23,766 bases of DNA from positions 1-23,766 of the forward strand of contig CAQVQZ010000009.1 in NCBI GenBank assembly GCA_948902155.1. Reading direction: 5' to 3'. Below the pieces are notes generated by a model that saw nothing but the letters and a program-made list of their open reading frames with translations, was not told where the DNA came from and searched no databases. The position numbers were made by a program, and so were the translations under genes. Source of the stretch: an uncultured Oscillibacter sp. GTDB lineage: Bacteria; Bacillota_A; Clostridia; Oscillospirales; Oscillospiraceae. This document shows positions 12,606-18,758 of this stretch, piece after piece (the stretch's first letter is position 1; every line of letters begins with the position of its first letter).

Positions 12606-13388
12606 TCAGGCTTCGAAGGTCTCCCGCCACTGGTCCCGCATGGTCCGGAGGACGCCGGCGTACAGGGACACGTCCGTGCCCACCTGGAAGAAGCGGACCC
12701 CCAGGTCCGCCCAGGGGCGGCAGGCGGCGACGCTGCCGCAGCTCATGCCCACGGCCTTGCCGTGGGCTTCGGCGGCGCGGCAGATGCGGCGGACCGCCTC
12801 CAGAAAGTCCGGGTGGTCAATCTGGCCGAAGATGCCCATGGCCTGGGTCAGGTCGTTGGGGCCGATGAGAAGGCCGTCCACGCCGGGGACGGCGGCGATC
12901 TCGTCCACATGAGACAGGCCCTCCTGGGACTCGATCTGGCAGACCAGCAGGAGCGCCCGGTTGGCCTCGGCCATGTAGCGGAGCTTCTCCGGCGTGCCGC
13001 CGGCGCGGTAGCGGGTGTGGGGCCGGTCCAGGGCCACGCCCCGCTGGCCCTCCGGGGCGTACTTGGCCAGGCGGACCAATTCCCGGGCCTCCGCCGCCTC
13101 CCGGACGTCGGGGCAGATCAGGCCCGCCGCCCCCAGGTCCAGGACCCGGCCCGCCTCCGCCTTGGACAGCTCCGGAATGCGGACCACGGCGGACAGGCCG
13201 GTGAGCTGGGCGTAGCCCAGCATGGCGGACAGGCGGTCCGGAGAGGGACAGACGGACTCCGTGTCGATGAACACCCAGTCCAGCCCGGCGTTGGCGGCCA
13301 GGCGCAGGAGCTCGGGGCTGTCGAAGGCCGTGACCATGGTGCCCAGCAGGGGCGGGCCGCTGTGCAGGCGCTCTTTCATCGCTGCCAT
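12606..13388 (-). CDS. HpcH/HpaI-family aldolase (citrate lyase-like TIM barrel)
   Basis: This is a 260-residue protein of the HpcH/HpaI class II pyruvate aldolase family, which cleaves or forms 2-oxo-3-deoxy acids with a divalent metal. Recognisable blocks are GTMVTAFDSPELLRLAANAGLDWVFIDTES, VVRIP (substrate Arg), the metal Glu in CQIESQEG, and the metal Asp in IGPNDLTQAMG. In characterised members the motif after the second strand is D-x-E-H; here it is DTES, so the base His is replaced by Ser. Activity may differ from the classic enzymes. AGGAGGA precedes the ATG at 13388. It stands alone with its own promoter and terminator; the substrate is unknown. Confidence 0.88.
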   Translation of the reverse strand: MAAMKERLHSGPPLLGTMVTAFDSPELLRLAANAGLDWVFIDTESVCPSPDRLSAMLGYAQLTGLSAVVRIPELSKAEAGRVLDLGAAGLICPDVREAAEARELVRLAKYAPEGQRGVALDRPHTRYRAGGTPEKLRYMAEANRALLLVCQIESQEGLSHVDEIAAVPGVDGLLIGPNDLTQAMGIFGQIDHPDFLEAVRRICRAAEAHGKAVGMSCGSVAACRPWADLGVRFFQVGTDVSLYAGVLRTMRDQWRETFEA

Positions 13389-13451
13389 TTTTACACTCCT
13401 CCTTCCAGGGCGCGCGGGCGCCCGTCAGAACGCAAATCCTATGTTGATTCT

Positions 13452-13480
13452 ATCATAGCCCCTGCGGGCGGGAAAGGCAA
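13452..13480 (-). promoter_or_regulatory. Promoter of the aldolase gene
   Basis: On the minus strand, TTGCCT (13480-13475) and TATGAT (13457-13452) are 17 bp apart. It diverges from the cobalamin-riboswitch promoter at 13531. Confidence 0.65.
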
Positions 13481-13530
13481 GCGTATTCGAAAAAAGTATC
13501 CGAACCCCTGAAAGCCCAGGGTTTTGGTAC

Positions 13531-13559
13531 TTGCTTTCCCAGGGGAACTTTGCTAGAAT
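13531..13559 (+). promoter_or_regulatory. Promoter of the cobalamin-riboswitch operon
   Basis: TTGCTT (13531-13536) and TAGAAT (13554-13559) are 17 bp apart, and the -10 is extended (TGC before it). Transcription would start near 13566, just upstream of the aptamer. Confidence 0.7.
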
Positions 13560-13574
13560 GGCAGTGTATCCGGA

Positions 13575-13945
13575 AAGGAAAAACCGAATAGGGAAATGCA
13601 GCGGGTTCCGGCCCTTTGGGGCCGGTGAAAAGGGAAACAGGTGAAAAGCCTGTACGATCTCGTCACTGTATGCAGGGAGCGCTCCGCCTATGCCGGAGAG
13701 GCGGCCACTGGCGTAAGAGCCTGTTTCATATCTGGCGGAATGTCGGATTGGCGCAGATTTTTTCACTGGGCAAGGCGCTTTGACGCGGGAATCCTGACGG
13801 ATTTCAAGTCAAAGCAACGCAGTCCCAGCGGAAAAAGATGCTCCAAGACGGCGTTTCGACAGATATGAAACAGGCCCGACGCCGGGAAGGCGGCGGCGCG
13901 CGTCGATCTGCGAGTCAGGAGACCTGCCGGCTGCGGGTACAGGAG
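13575..13945 (+). promoter_or_regulatory. Cobalamin (B12) riboswitch with an inserted palindrome
   Basis: Conserved blocks of the cobalamin aptamer occur in order: GAATAGGGAA, GGGAAACAGGTGAAAAGCCT, CGTCACTGT, GGCCACTG, GGGAAGGC and the B12 box AGTCAGGAGACCTGCC (13913-13928). The P6-like stem is GGCGT (13710-13714) with ACGCC (13879-13883); its loop is replaced by a 157-nt palindrome (13719-13875), so the RNA is about 370 nt instead of roughly 200. Downstream lies a terminator (14003-14029), consistent with transcriptional OFF control of the phosphatase/DUF4430/ECF operon when B12 is present. Exact ends are approximate. Confidence 0.85.
13719..13875. repeat. ERIC/MITE-like imperfect palindrome, copy B, inside the riboswitch P6 loop
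   Basis: The perfect terminal inverted repeats GCCTGTTTCATATCTG (13719-13734) and CAGATATGAAACAGGC (13860-13875) are followed inward by further complementary blocks: CTGGG/CCCAG (13766-13770 with 13824-13828), GCTTTGAC/GTCAAAGC (13777-13784 with 13808-13815), and AATCC/GGATT at the centre. It shares GGAATGTCGG (13737-13746) and, inverted, AACGCCGTCT (13855-13846) with copy A, in opposite orientation. No ORF of its own is seen. Confidence 0.8.
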
Positions 13946-14002
13946 CGCCGCTCCGGATCACGAGGTCTTGATTGTACCGCTGCCCCTGGGGGCAAACTCT
14001 GT

Positions 14003-14029
14003 GGTCATCTGTCAGGATGATCTTTTTTT
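14003..14029 (+). terminator. Riboswitch expression-platform terminator
   Basis: GGTCATC (14003-14009) pairs with GATGATC (14016-14022), with one G-U pair, followed by seven T residues. It sits between the B12 box and the first start codon of the operon, as expected for a B12-controlled intrinsic terminator. Confidence 0.75.
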
Positions 14030-14061
14030 GTCCGGAGACGGACGCGGAAAGGAGGCCCGGC

Positions 14062-14652
14062 ATGCGAATCGTTTTGCTGCGCCACGGCCTGACGGCCTAC
14101 AATGAGGAACACCGCTACCAGGGGCGGCGGGACATCCCCCTCTCTCCGGCGGGGAAGGCGATGCTCCGCCGGGCGGACTACGCCCCGGAAACGGTGTACG
14201 TCTCCCCCCTGACGCGGGCCCGGGAGACCGCCGCCATCTTGTTCCCGGAGGCCCGGCAGACGCCGGTGCGGGACTTGCGGGAAGTGAGCTTCGGCGTCTT
14301 TGAGGGCCGGACCTACGAGGAGATGGCCCAGGACCCGGATTACCGGGCCTGGGTGGACAGCGGCGGGGTCGTGGGCTGTCCCGGCGGCGAGAGCCGGGCG
14401 GACTTCTCCGCGCGGGTGTGCCGGGCCTTCTCCGCCCTGGTGGACGAGGCGCTGGAGCGGGGGGAGGAATGCCTCACCGTCGTGGCCCACGGGGGCACCC
14501 AGATGGCGGTGATGGAGCGCTGCGCCCTGCCCCGGAAGGGCTACTTCGAGTGGAACGCCCCCTGCGGCGGCGGCTTCGTCCTGGACGCGGGCCTCTGGCG
14601 GCAGGAGGGGCTGCTGGAGCTGCGGGGAGAGGTGCGCTACGCGGAGGGCTGA
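14062..14652 (+). CDS. Histidine phosphatase, likely CobC-like alpha-ribazole phosphatase
   Basis: This is a 196-residue protein of the histidine phosphatase (phosphoglycerate mutase-like) superfamily. The motif LLRHGLTAYNE has the phospho-acceptor His8. SPLTRARETAAI carries the second Arg, VSFGVFEGRTYEEM the acidic residue, and VVAHGGTQMAV the second His. The size and motifs fit alpha-ribazole-5'-phosphate phosphatase (CobC), which acts in assembly of the lower ligand of cobalamin. Family sequence alone does not prove this, but its place as first gene after a cobalamin riboswitch supports it strongly. AAAGGAGG precedes the ATG at 14062. DUF4430 and ECF S genes follow in the same direction. 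Confidence 0.85.
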   Translation: MRIVLLRHGLTAYNEEHRYQGRRDIPLSPAGKAMLRRADYAPETVYVSPLTRARETAAILFPEARQTPVRDLREVSFGVFEGRTYEEMAQDPDYRAWVDSGGVVGCPGGESRADFSARVCRAFSALVDEALERGEECLTVVAHGGTQMAVMERCALPRKGYFEWNAPCGGGFVLDAGLWRQEGLLELRGEVRYAEG

Positions 14653-14752
14653 GGCGGCTGCTGAAGACTGGCGGCGCTTCAAGACAGCGCGTCCGTAAAT
14701 TTTGCCGGATTTTGGCAGGGAATGACCGGCTTTGATTGGAGAGGGAATTGTG

Positions 14753-15154
14753 ATGGATCGGAAAAAGATTCTGTTCGGAGCCGCCGCGCTGGCGGTGTTC
14801 TGCGTGCTGGCGGCGGGGCTTTGGAGCCTGTGGCGGTCCAGCCGCCCGGAGACGGCGGCGGGCGAGAAAAACGTGACCGTGGCGGTCGTCCACAGCGACG
14901 GGGCCAGGGCGGAGTTTCAGTATCATACCGAGAAGGCGTATTTGGGCGAGCTTTTGCAGGCCGAGGGGCTGATTCAGGGCGAGGACAGCGAGTTTGGGCT
15001 GTTTGTCAAGACCGTGGACGGCGAAACGGTGGATTTCGGCCGGGACCAGAGCTGGTGGAAGCTGACCTGCAACGGGGCGGACGCGGAAACCGGAGCCGAC
15101 AGCGTGGTCCTGCGGGACGGTGACGTCTATGAGTGGACCTACACCACCGGCTGA
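14753..15154 (+). CDS. DUF4430 (transcobalamin-like) membrane-anchored protein
   Basis: This is a 133-residue protein. Residues about 5-28 (KKILFGAAALAVFCVLAAGL) form an N-terminal anchor or signal, with a Cys that is not in a clear lipobox. The rest is a DUF4430-type domain: TVAVVHSDGARAEFQYHTEK, a YLGELLQAEGLI helix, and the closing WWKLTCNGADAETG ... VVLRDGDVYEWTY. This fold resembles the C-terminal domain of transcobalamin, and in Firmicutes such proteins accompany B12 or other vitamin ECF transporters. It probably presents cobalamin (or cobinamide) to the S component encoded next, which overlaps its 3' end. The ATG at 14753 has GGAGAGGG upstream; earlier in-frame starts lack such a site. 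Confidence 0.84.
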   Translation: MDRKKILFGAAALAVFCVLAAGLWSLWRSSRPETAAGEKNVTVAVVHSDGARAEFQYHTEKAYLGELLQAEGLIQGEDSEFGLFVKTVDGETVDFGRDQSWWKLTCNGADAETGADSVVLRDGDVYEWTYTTG

Positions 15155-15662
15155 GCGGCGGCGGACCGACATCCGGGAGCTGCTGCTCCTGGGCATGATG
15201 GGGTCGTTGATGTTCGTGCTGAAGATGGCCATGGCCCAGCTGCCCAACATCGAGCCGGTGTCCCTGATGGTCATGCTGCTGGCGGTGTGCTTCGGCTGGA
15301 AGGGGCTGTATGCCGTTTACCTGTACGTGTTTCTGGAGTTCGCAATCTGGGGCATCGGGCTCTGGAACATCGCCTATCTCTATGTGTGGCTGGTGCTGTT
15401 CGCCGCCGCCCGGCTTCTGCGGAGAGTGGAGTTTCCCTTTGGATGGGCGGTGCTTTCCGGGTGCTTCGGGCTGCTGTTCGGCGGGCTGTGCGCGGCGGTG
15501 TACTGGGTGATCGGCGGATGGGCCTTCGCGGTATCCTGGTGGGTCGCCGGGATCCCCATGGACCTGCTCCATGGGGCGGGCAATTTCGTCATGGCCCTGG
15601 TGCTGTTCCGCCCCCTGCGGCAGGCGCTGGCGGCGCTCCAGGCGCGGAGCGGGAGACGGTGA
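15129..15662 (+). CDS. ECF transporter S component, probable cobalamin uptake (CbrT-like)
   Basis: This is a 177-residue integral membrane protein with five to six hydrophobic segments: LLLLGMMGSLMFVLKMAMA, VSLMVMLLAVCFGW, GLYAVYLYVFLEFAIWGIG, AYLYVWLVLFAAARLL, and a C-terminal IPMDLLHGAGNFVMALVLF, which is the conserved end motif of ECF substrate-binding subunits. The gene overlaps the DUF4430 gene and is downstream of a cobalamin riboswitch, so cobalamin or a precursor is the likely substrate. No EcfA or EcfT gene is in the window, so it must share an energising module encoded elsewhere. The start is uncertain between GTG 15120 and ATG 15129; neither has a strong ribosome site, which points to translational coupling. 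Confidence 0.84.
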   Translation: MSGPTPPAERRRTDIRELLLLGMMGSLMFVLKMAMAQLPNIEPVSLMVMLLAVCFGWKGLYAVYLYVFLEFAIWGIGLWNIAYLYVWLVLFAAARLLRRVEFPFGWAVLSGCFGLLFGGLCAAVYWVIGGWAFAVSWWVAGIPMDLLHGAGNFVMALVLFRPLRQALAALQARSGRR

Positions 15663-15689
15663 GGTTTCGGCGAAACAGGCGAAAAAAGA

Positions 15690-15780
15690 GGCGCGGGCGG
15701 TATCAACCGCCCGTTTTCTTTATCTGGAAGGGTGCGGAAAGTCGGGCAGCTGATAGCCGCCCCTACATGGGCAGGGCTAT
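15690..15780. repeat. Dispersed palindromic repeat, copy 2
   Basis: The block at 15744-15767 is the reverse complement of 4269-4292 with one difference (GCTGATAGCCGCCCCTACA core). The terminator at 15694-15713 resembles the inner inverted half of copy 1. The rest of 15663-15819 shows no gene. Confidence 0.6.
15694..15721 (+). terminator. Terminator of the B12 salvage operon
   Basis: CGGGCGGT (15694-15701) and ACCGCCCG (15706-15713) form a stem with loop ATCA, followed by TTTTCTTT. It lies 31 bases after the ECF S stop and forms one edge of repeat copy 2. Confidence 0.75.
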
Positions 15781-15819
15781 CGACCAGCGATTCGTATTCG
15801 GGGTCATTTTCGGCAAAGC

Positions 15820-16146
15820 TCACAGGTCGTTGATATTCATCTTGTCCAGCTGGTTTTTGACGTTCCGCTTCTCCCGGACCGCCCAGTAGATGGCCAGCAG
15901 AATCAGCGTGGGGATGTTCCCCGCCAGCAGGGTCACCACCACCAGCAGGATGTTCTGAGACGTGCTGCCGGTGTCCGCCACGTTCAGCGGCAGGAGCAGG
16001 GACTGCAAAAACGCCAGCAGCGGCAGCACCAGTCCCGGCCAGCGGCTCTCCCGCCTGGAGAGGAAAATTTGCAGGAACACGCCGCCGGCCAAGACGACCA
16101 GCACGAGCGATAAAGTGAAGATGATAAATCGGGAACCAACCAACAT
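15820..16146 (-). CDS. Small integral membrane protein of unknown function
   Basis: This is a 108-residue protein with three hydrophobic segments: about 5-30 (FIIFTLSLVLVVLAGGVFLQIF), 37-54 (PGLVLPLLAFLQSLLLP), and 65-90 (ILLVVVTLLAGNIPTLILLA). A short basic C-terminal tail (REKRNVKNQLDK) follows. GGAGGTACGTT precedes the ATG at 16146. I do not recognise the family. It lies about 90 bases downstream of the DUF2089 gene on the same strand and may share its transcript, which would make it a candidate target of that DNA-binding-like protein. Function unknown. Confidence 0.7.
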   Translation of the reverse strand: MLVGSRFIIFTLSLVLVVLAGGVFLQIFLSRRESRWPGLVLPLLAFLQSLLLPLNVADTGSTSQNILLVVVTLLAGNIPTLILLAIYWAVREKRNVKNQLDKMNINDL

Positions 16147-16234
16147 AACGTACCTCCATATTTTTAGAATCTGCGTTCACCACCGGCGGAGGCTGGGGCA
16201 TGCGGGGCGGTTTCTCCGGCTGAATGCACGGAGA

Positions 16235-16585
16235 CTACGCCGGTTCCGGCGCTCCGCCGGGGCGGGGGGAACGGGGGCGCTTTTCCGCCTCCGGCTGCGG
16301 CGGGAGGGCGGAGCGGTAGGCGTTGATGAGCAGCTTGGCCGTGTCGAAGTCCAGCTTGTCGTCCAGCGCCAGGCGCTTCACCAGGGCGATGTAAGGGTCT
16401 GCCTCCGCCGACTCGCTGAGGCGGATTTTCTGAATCAGCCGGTCCAGGCGGAGCCGGACCGTGGGGTAGCTGACGCCGTATTGGGCCGCGACCTCTTTCA
16501 GGGAGCCGGAGGCCAGGAGAAAGCGCTTGATGAAGGTCAGGTCCTGCTCCTCCAGGTCCGCCATCCAGGGCGGCATAATGGCCAT
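16235..16585 (-). CDS. DUF2089-family protein (helix-turn-helix-like)
   Basis: This is a 116-residue protein. The core PPWMADLEEQDLTFIKRFL continues into LLASGSLKEVAAQYGVSYPT and VRLRLDRLIQKI, typical of DUF2089. It contains a sigma-factor-like helix-turn-helix in which a G-S-x-K-E-V-A start and a recognition helix V-S-Y-P-T-V-R are visible. Members are thought to be small regulators, but targets are not established. The tail is Pro- and Arg-rich. The ATG at 16585 is preceded by AAAGGA; an upstream ATG at 16603 has no ribosome site and overlaps it. AT-rich inverted repeats lie directly upstream. Confidence 0.82.
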   Translation of the reverse strand: MAIMPPWMADLEEQDLTFIKRFLLASGSLKEVAAQYGVSYPTVRLRLDRLIQKIRLSESAEADPYIALVKRLALDDKLDFDTAKLLINAYRSALPPQPEAEKRPRSPRPGGAPEPA

Positions 16586-16596
16586 TCGATCACGTC

Positions 16597-16665
16597 CTTT
16601 CATAATATTAAATATAAACCTTAATTTTATGAAAGTCAAGTCTGAATTTTTTACTTCATAAAATT
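16597..16665. promoter_or_regulatory. Nested AT-rich inverted repeats upstream of the DUF2089 gene
   Basis: Three TTCATAA boxes occur: CTTTCATAA (16597-16605), its complement TTATGAAAG (16627-16635), and AATTTTATGAA/TTCATAAAATT (16623-16633 with 16655-16665), an 11-bp perfect pair. The arrangement looks like operator half-sites shared by divergent promoters. The binding protein is unknown; the DUF2089 protein is one candidate. Confidence 0.45.
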
Positions 16666-16771
16666 CAGCTCCCGGCTATGGAAGAAGGGCAGGGCAAGGG
16701 CCGATGTCTGGCTTTCAAGCAAAGACGCTGCATATTTTTTCAGAAGATTTGAAAAATCCGTGCGAACGGTC

Positions 16772-16800
16772 TTGTACTTTTCGGAAAAAACAGGTAAAAT
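16772..16800 (+). promoter_or_regulatory. Promoter of the AgrC-like kinase gene
   Basis: TTGTAC (16772-16777) and TAAAAT (16795-16800) are 17 bp apart, about 75 bases before the start codon. Confidence 0.6.
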
Positions 16801-16876
16801 ATACGCGTATGCTTCTGCGAAGCGCTGCGTTGGGTGGAGGCTTCCGCGGAGGGAATCGGGCAAAGGGGTGCGTTGG

Positions 16877-17662
16877 ATGATTTACCCGCGGTTTCTCTTG
16901 ATGCGCTGGCTGCAAACCATTCCGCTGGCGCTGCTGGCCTTCGCGCCCTTCCGGGACGGGGAGCTGGCCTATGACAGGCGGCGGGGTTACGCGGGGGCCG
17001 TCCTCTTTGCGGTTTTGGGCAGCGTGGTTCTGGCGCTGCTGAGCCCCTTCGCCAGCCGGGACGGACAGCGGGACATCGTGGCCCGGGACGCCGCGCTGGC
17101 GGTGATGACGGCGGCGTTTTTCTTCGGCTGGTCCCGGGCGGTGCGCACGGCCCCGGTGCGGAAGGTGCTGGTGGGGACGTTTTTGATTCACTACGATCTG
17201 GCTTTGCAGGCCGTCAGCAACGTGATGGCGGCGCTGATTTTGCGGGAGCGCTACGCGGCGGACATCAACGCCGAGTCCGGGAGCCTGACCTTTGATCTGT
17301 GCCTTTTGGCGGTGAACCTCGTCACCTGGCCGCTGGTCTGGTTCTTCCTCCGCCACATCCTGCGGCGGAATCTGCCTGCCTTCCGCGGGCGGGAGGCGGT
17401 CCGGGGGCTGGCGTATCTGTGGATTGTGGCGCTGCTGTTCATCGCGGCGATCTATAATCCCCGGTTCGAGCTGACTCCGGAGGTGCCGCTGTTCGTCGCG
17501 GCGCTGATTATAACGGATATGATCGCCTACATCCTGTTCTTCCAGGAGATCGGCTGGCGCGGCGGGAGGCGGCTACGGCGCGGCAGCTGGCGGATTACCG
17601 GGTGCAGTATCAGGCCATCGTCAGCCGGATGGAGGGCGTGCGGCGTCTGCGGCACGACCTGA
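16877..17662 (+). CDS. AgrC/GHKL-type sensor kinase, N-terminal membrane part (frameshifted gene)
   Basis: The frame from ATG 16877 (AAAGGGG upstream) encodes about six hydrophobic segments: LLMRWLQTIPLALLAFAPF, AGAVLFAVLGSVVLALLSPF, ALAVMTAAFFFGW, LTFDLCLLAVNLVTWPLVWFF, LAYLWIVALLFIAAIY and LFVAALIITDMIAYILFF. This is the sensor layout of AgrC-like kinases. After FFQE (about 17548) the frame becomes Arg/Gly-rich nonsense and ends at 17662. The other frame, from 17548, reads DRLARREAATARQLADYR, an ideal linker coil into the kinase. A missing base near 17548 therefore splits one gene of about 450 residues. It may be a real mutation or a sequence error; I see no classic slippery site. Confidence 0.75.
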   Translation: MIYPRFLLMRWLQTIPLALLAFAPFRDGELAYDRRRGYAGAVLFAVLGSVVLALLSPFASRDGQRDIVARDAALAVMTAAFFFGWSRAVRTAPVRKVLVGTFLIHYDLALQAVSNVMAALILRERYAADINAESGSLTFDLCLLAVNLVTWPLVWFFLRHILRRNLPAFRGREAVRGLAYLWIVALLFIAAIYNPRFELTPEVPLFVAALIITDMIAYILFFQEIGWRGGRRLRRGSWRITGCSIRPSSAGWRACGVCGTT

Positions 17663-18231
17663 GGCACCACCTCCACGCCATCGGCGTGCTGAACGCCCAG
17701 GGCAGGACGGAGGAGCTGGCCGCTTACCTCCAGGAGTACGGCACGGTCTACGACCAGCTGGAGCGGCACAAATACTGCGGCGACCCAGCGGTGGACAGCG
17801 TGCTGGGCTACTACCTGGCCCAGGCCGGGGAGGAAAACATCGCCATGGAATGCCGGGCGGAGCTCCAGGGCCGGAGCGGCGTGGAGCACATGGACATGAC
17901 GGTGCTGCTGGGCAACTGCCTGGAGAACGCCGTCGAGGCGGTCCGGCGGCTGCCGGAGGGGGAGCGGCGGATTACGCTGGAACTCCGACCGGTGGGGAAG
18001 GCGCTGCTTTTGCAGGTGGTGAACGCCTGCGGGCCCGGAGAGGACACGGAGGGCTTTGTGGACTGGCGGACCTTTCCGTCGGGCAAGGTCCGGGGCCGGA
18101 CGGGAGTCGGGCTGCGCAGCGTCAGCGAGATCGCGGAGAAGTACGGCGGCAGGGCGCGGTTCCGGCGGCGGGGCGGGGAGTTCACCGCCCAGGTGTCGTT
18201 GCTGCCGGTAGGACAGGAGGGACAGGCATGA
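17602..18231 (+). CDS. AgrC/GHKL-type sensor kinase, C-terminal catalytic part (frameshifted gene)
   Basis: The 209-residue frame begins at a GTG without a ribosome site, and the open frame extends back to about 17548, so it is the continuation of the upstream membrane part. The H-box is LRHDLRHHLHAIG with the candidate phospho-His in HDLRHH. The N-box is LLGNCLENAVEAVRRL and the G-box is GRTGVGLRSVSEIAEKYGG, typical of the GHKL ATPase of AgrC/NatK/CitA-like kinases. Kinase motifs look intact. A peptide or small-molecule signal would be expected from the sensor type. No LytTR or other response regulator gene is adjacent, which is unusual. The stop overlaps the next small ORF by ATGA. Confidence 0.82.
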   Translation: MQYQAIVSRMEGVRRLRHDLRHHLHAIGVLNAQGRTEELAAYLQEYGTVYDQLERHKYCGDPAVDSVLGYYLAQAGEENIAMECRAELQGRSGVEHMDMTVLLGNCLENAVEAVRRLPEGERRITLELRPVGKALLLQVVNACGPGEDTEGFVDWRTFPSGKVRGRTGVGLRSVSEIAEKYGGRARFRRRGGEFTAQVSLLPVGQEGQA

Positions 18232-18374
18232 AACCGGATGCGAAGACGGAACCCATTACCCGCGCCCAGGCGGTGGCCCTGCTGTTACAGGTCCGGATGC
18301 AGCTGGGGCAGGCGCCCCTGGGGGACGCCGGAGAGGAGGAGCGGGAGGAGGATGGTGGGGAGGGGGAGTCCTGA
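18228..18374 (+). CDS. Small acidic-tailed protein coupled to the kinase gene
   Basis: This is a 48-residue ORF whose ATG overlaps the kinase stop (ATGA) and is preceded by AGGAGGG. A helical amphipathic stretch (ITRAQAVALLLQVRMQLGQA) is followed by a Glu/Asp-rich tail. The position would suit an AgrD-type signal peptide, but there is no Cys or other thiolactone residue, so it is not a normal cyclic-peptide precursor. The family is not recognised. The coupling and ribosome site support real translation. Confidence 0.5.
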   Translation: MKPDAKTEPITRAQAVALLLQVRMQLGQAPLGDAGEEEREEDGGEGES

Positions 18375-18404
18375 TAGGGAAGCAATGTCATTCAGTTCAG
18401 GAAA

Positions 18405-18661
18405 GCAGCTTTACCTCCCTGAAAAGGGAGGTGGCATTTGCGAAGCAAATGACGGAGGGTTTCCCCTTCCAGGTACTGCGTGCGGCACTTTAGAGAAGAA
18501 AACCCTCAGTCACCGCCTCCGGCGCTGCCAGCTCCCGCGTCGGAAGAAATTCCGCTCTGTTCCGCCGCCACCCGAAGGGCGACGGCTCCACACGCTTCAT
18601 TCCTTCCTCCTTTCCCCACAAAATCTTCGATTTTGCGGGGCCCCGAAGAGGGAGCCAAGGC
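18405..18661. repeat. Dispersed palindromic repeat cluster (GGGAGGTGGCA family)
   Basis: The 384-bp gap after the small ORF is largely repeat-like. ACCTCCC-TGAAAA-GGGAGGT is a hairpin at about 18412-18431. It is followed by GGCATTTGCGAAGCAAATG (18432-18450), ACGGAGGGTTT, then the inverted AACCCTCAGTCACCGCCTCCGG (to about 18525) and CAGCTCCC, and a closing GAGGGAGCCAAGG near 18649-18661. From memory, very similar blocks are scattered in Oscillospiraceae genomes. No ORF here is supported. Confidence 0.55.
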
Positions 18662-18758
18662 GATGGCGCGTTTTTTGGAATGGCTTTGGTTCTGATATGG
18701 GAGCGTTCCGGTTTCGGCAATCAGACAGAGCGGTATATGAGGAATTGGGAGGAAAATC

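Noticed and set aside
18228..18374. AgrD-type autoinducer precursor
   Set aside because: No Cys or Ser within a ring-like segment and no AgrB gene nearby; kept only as a small ORF of unknown function.
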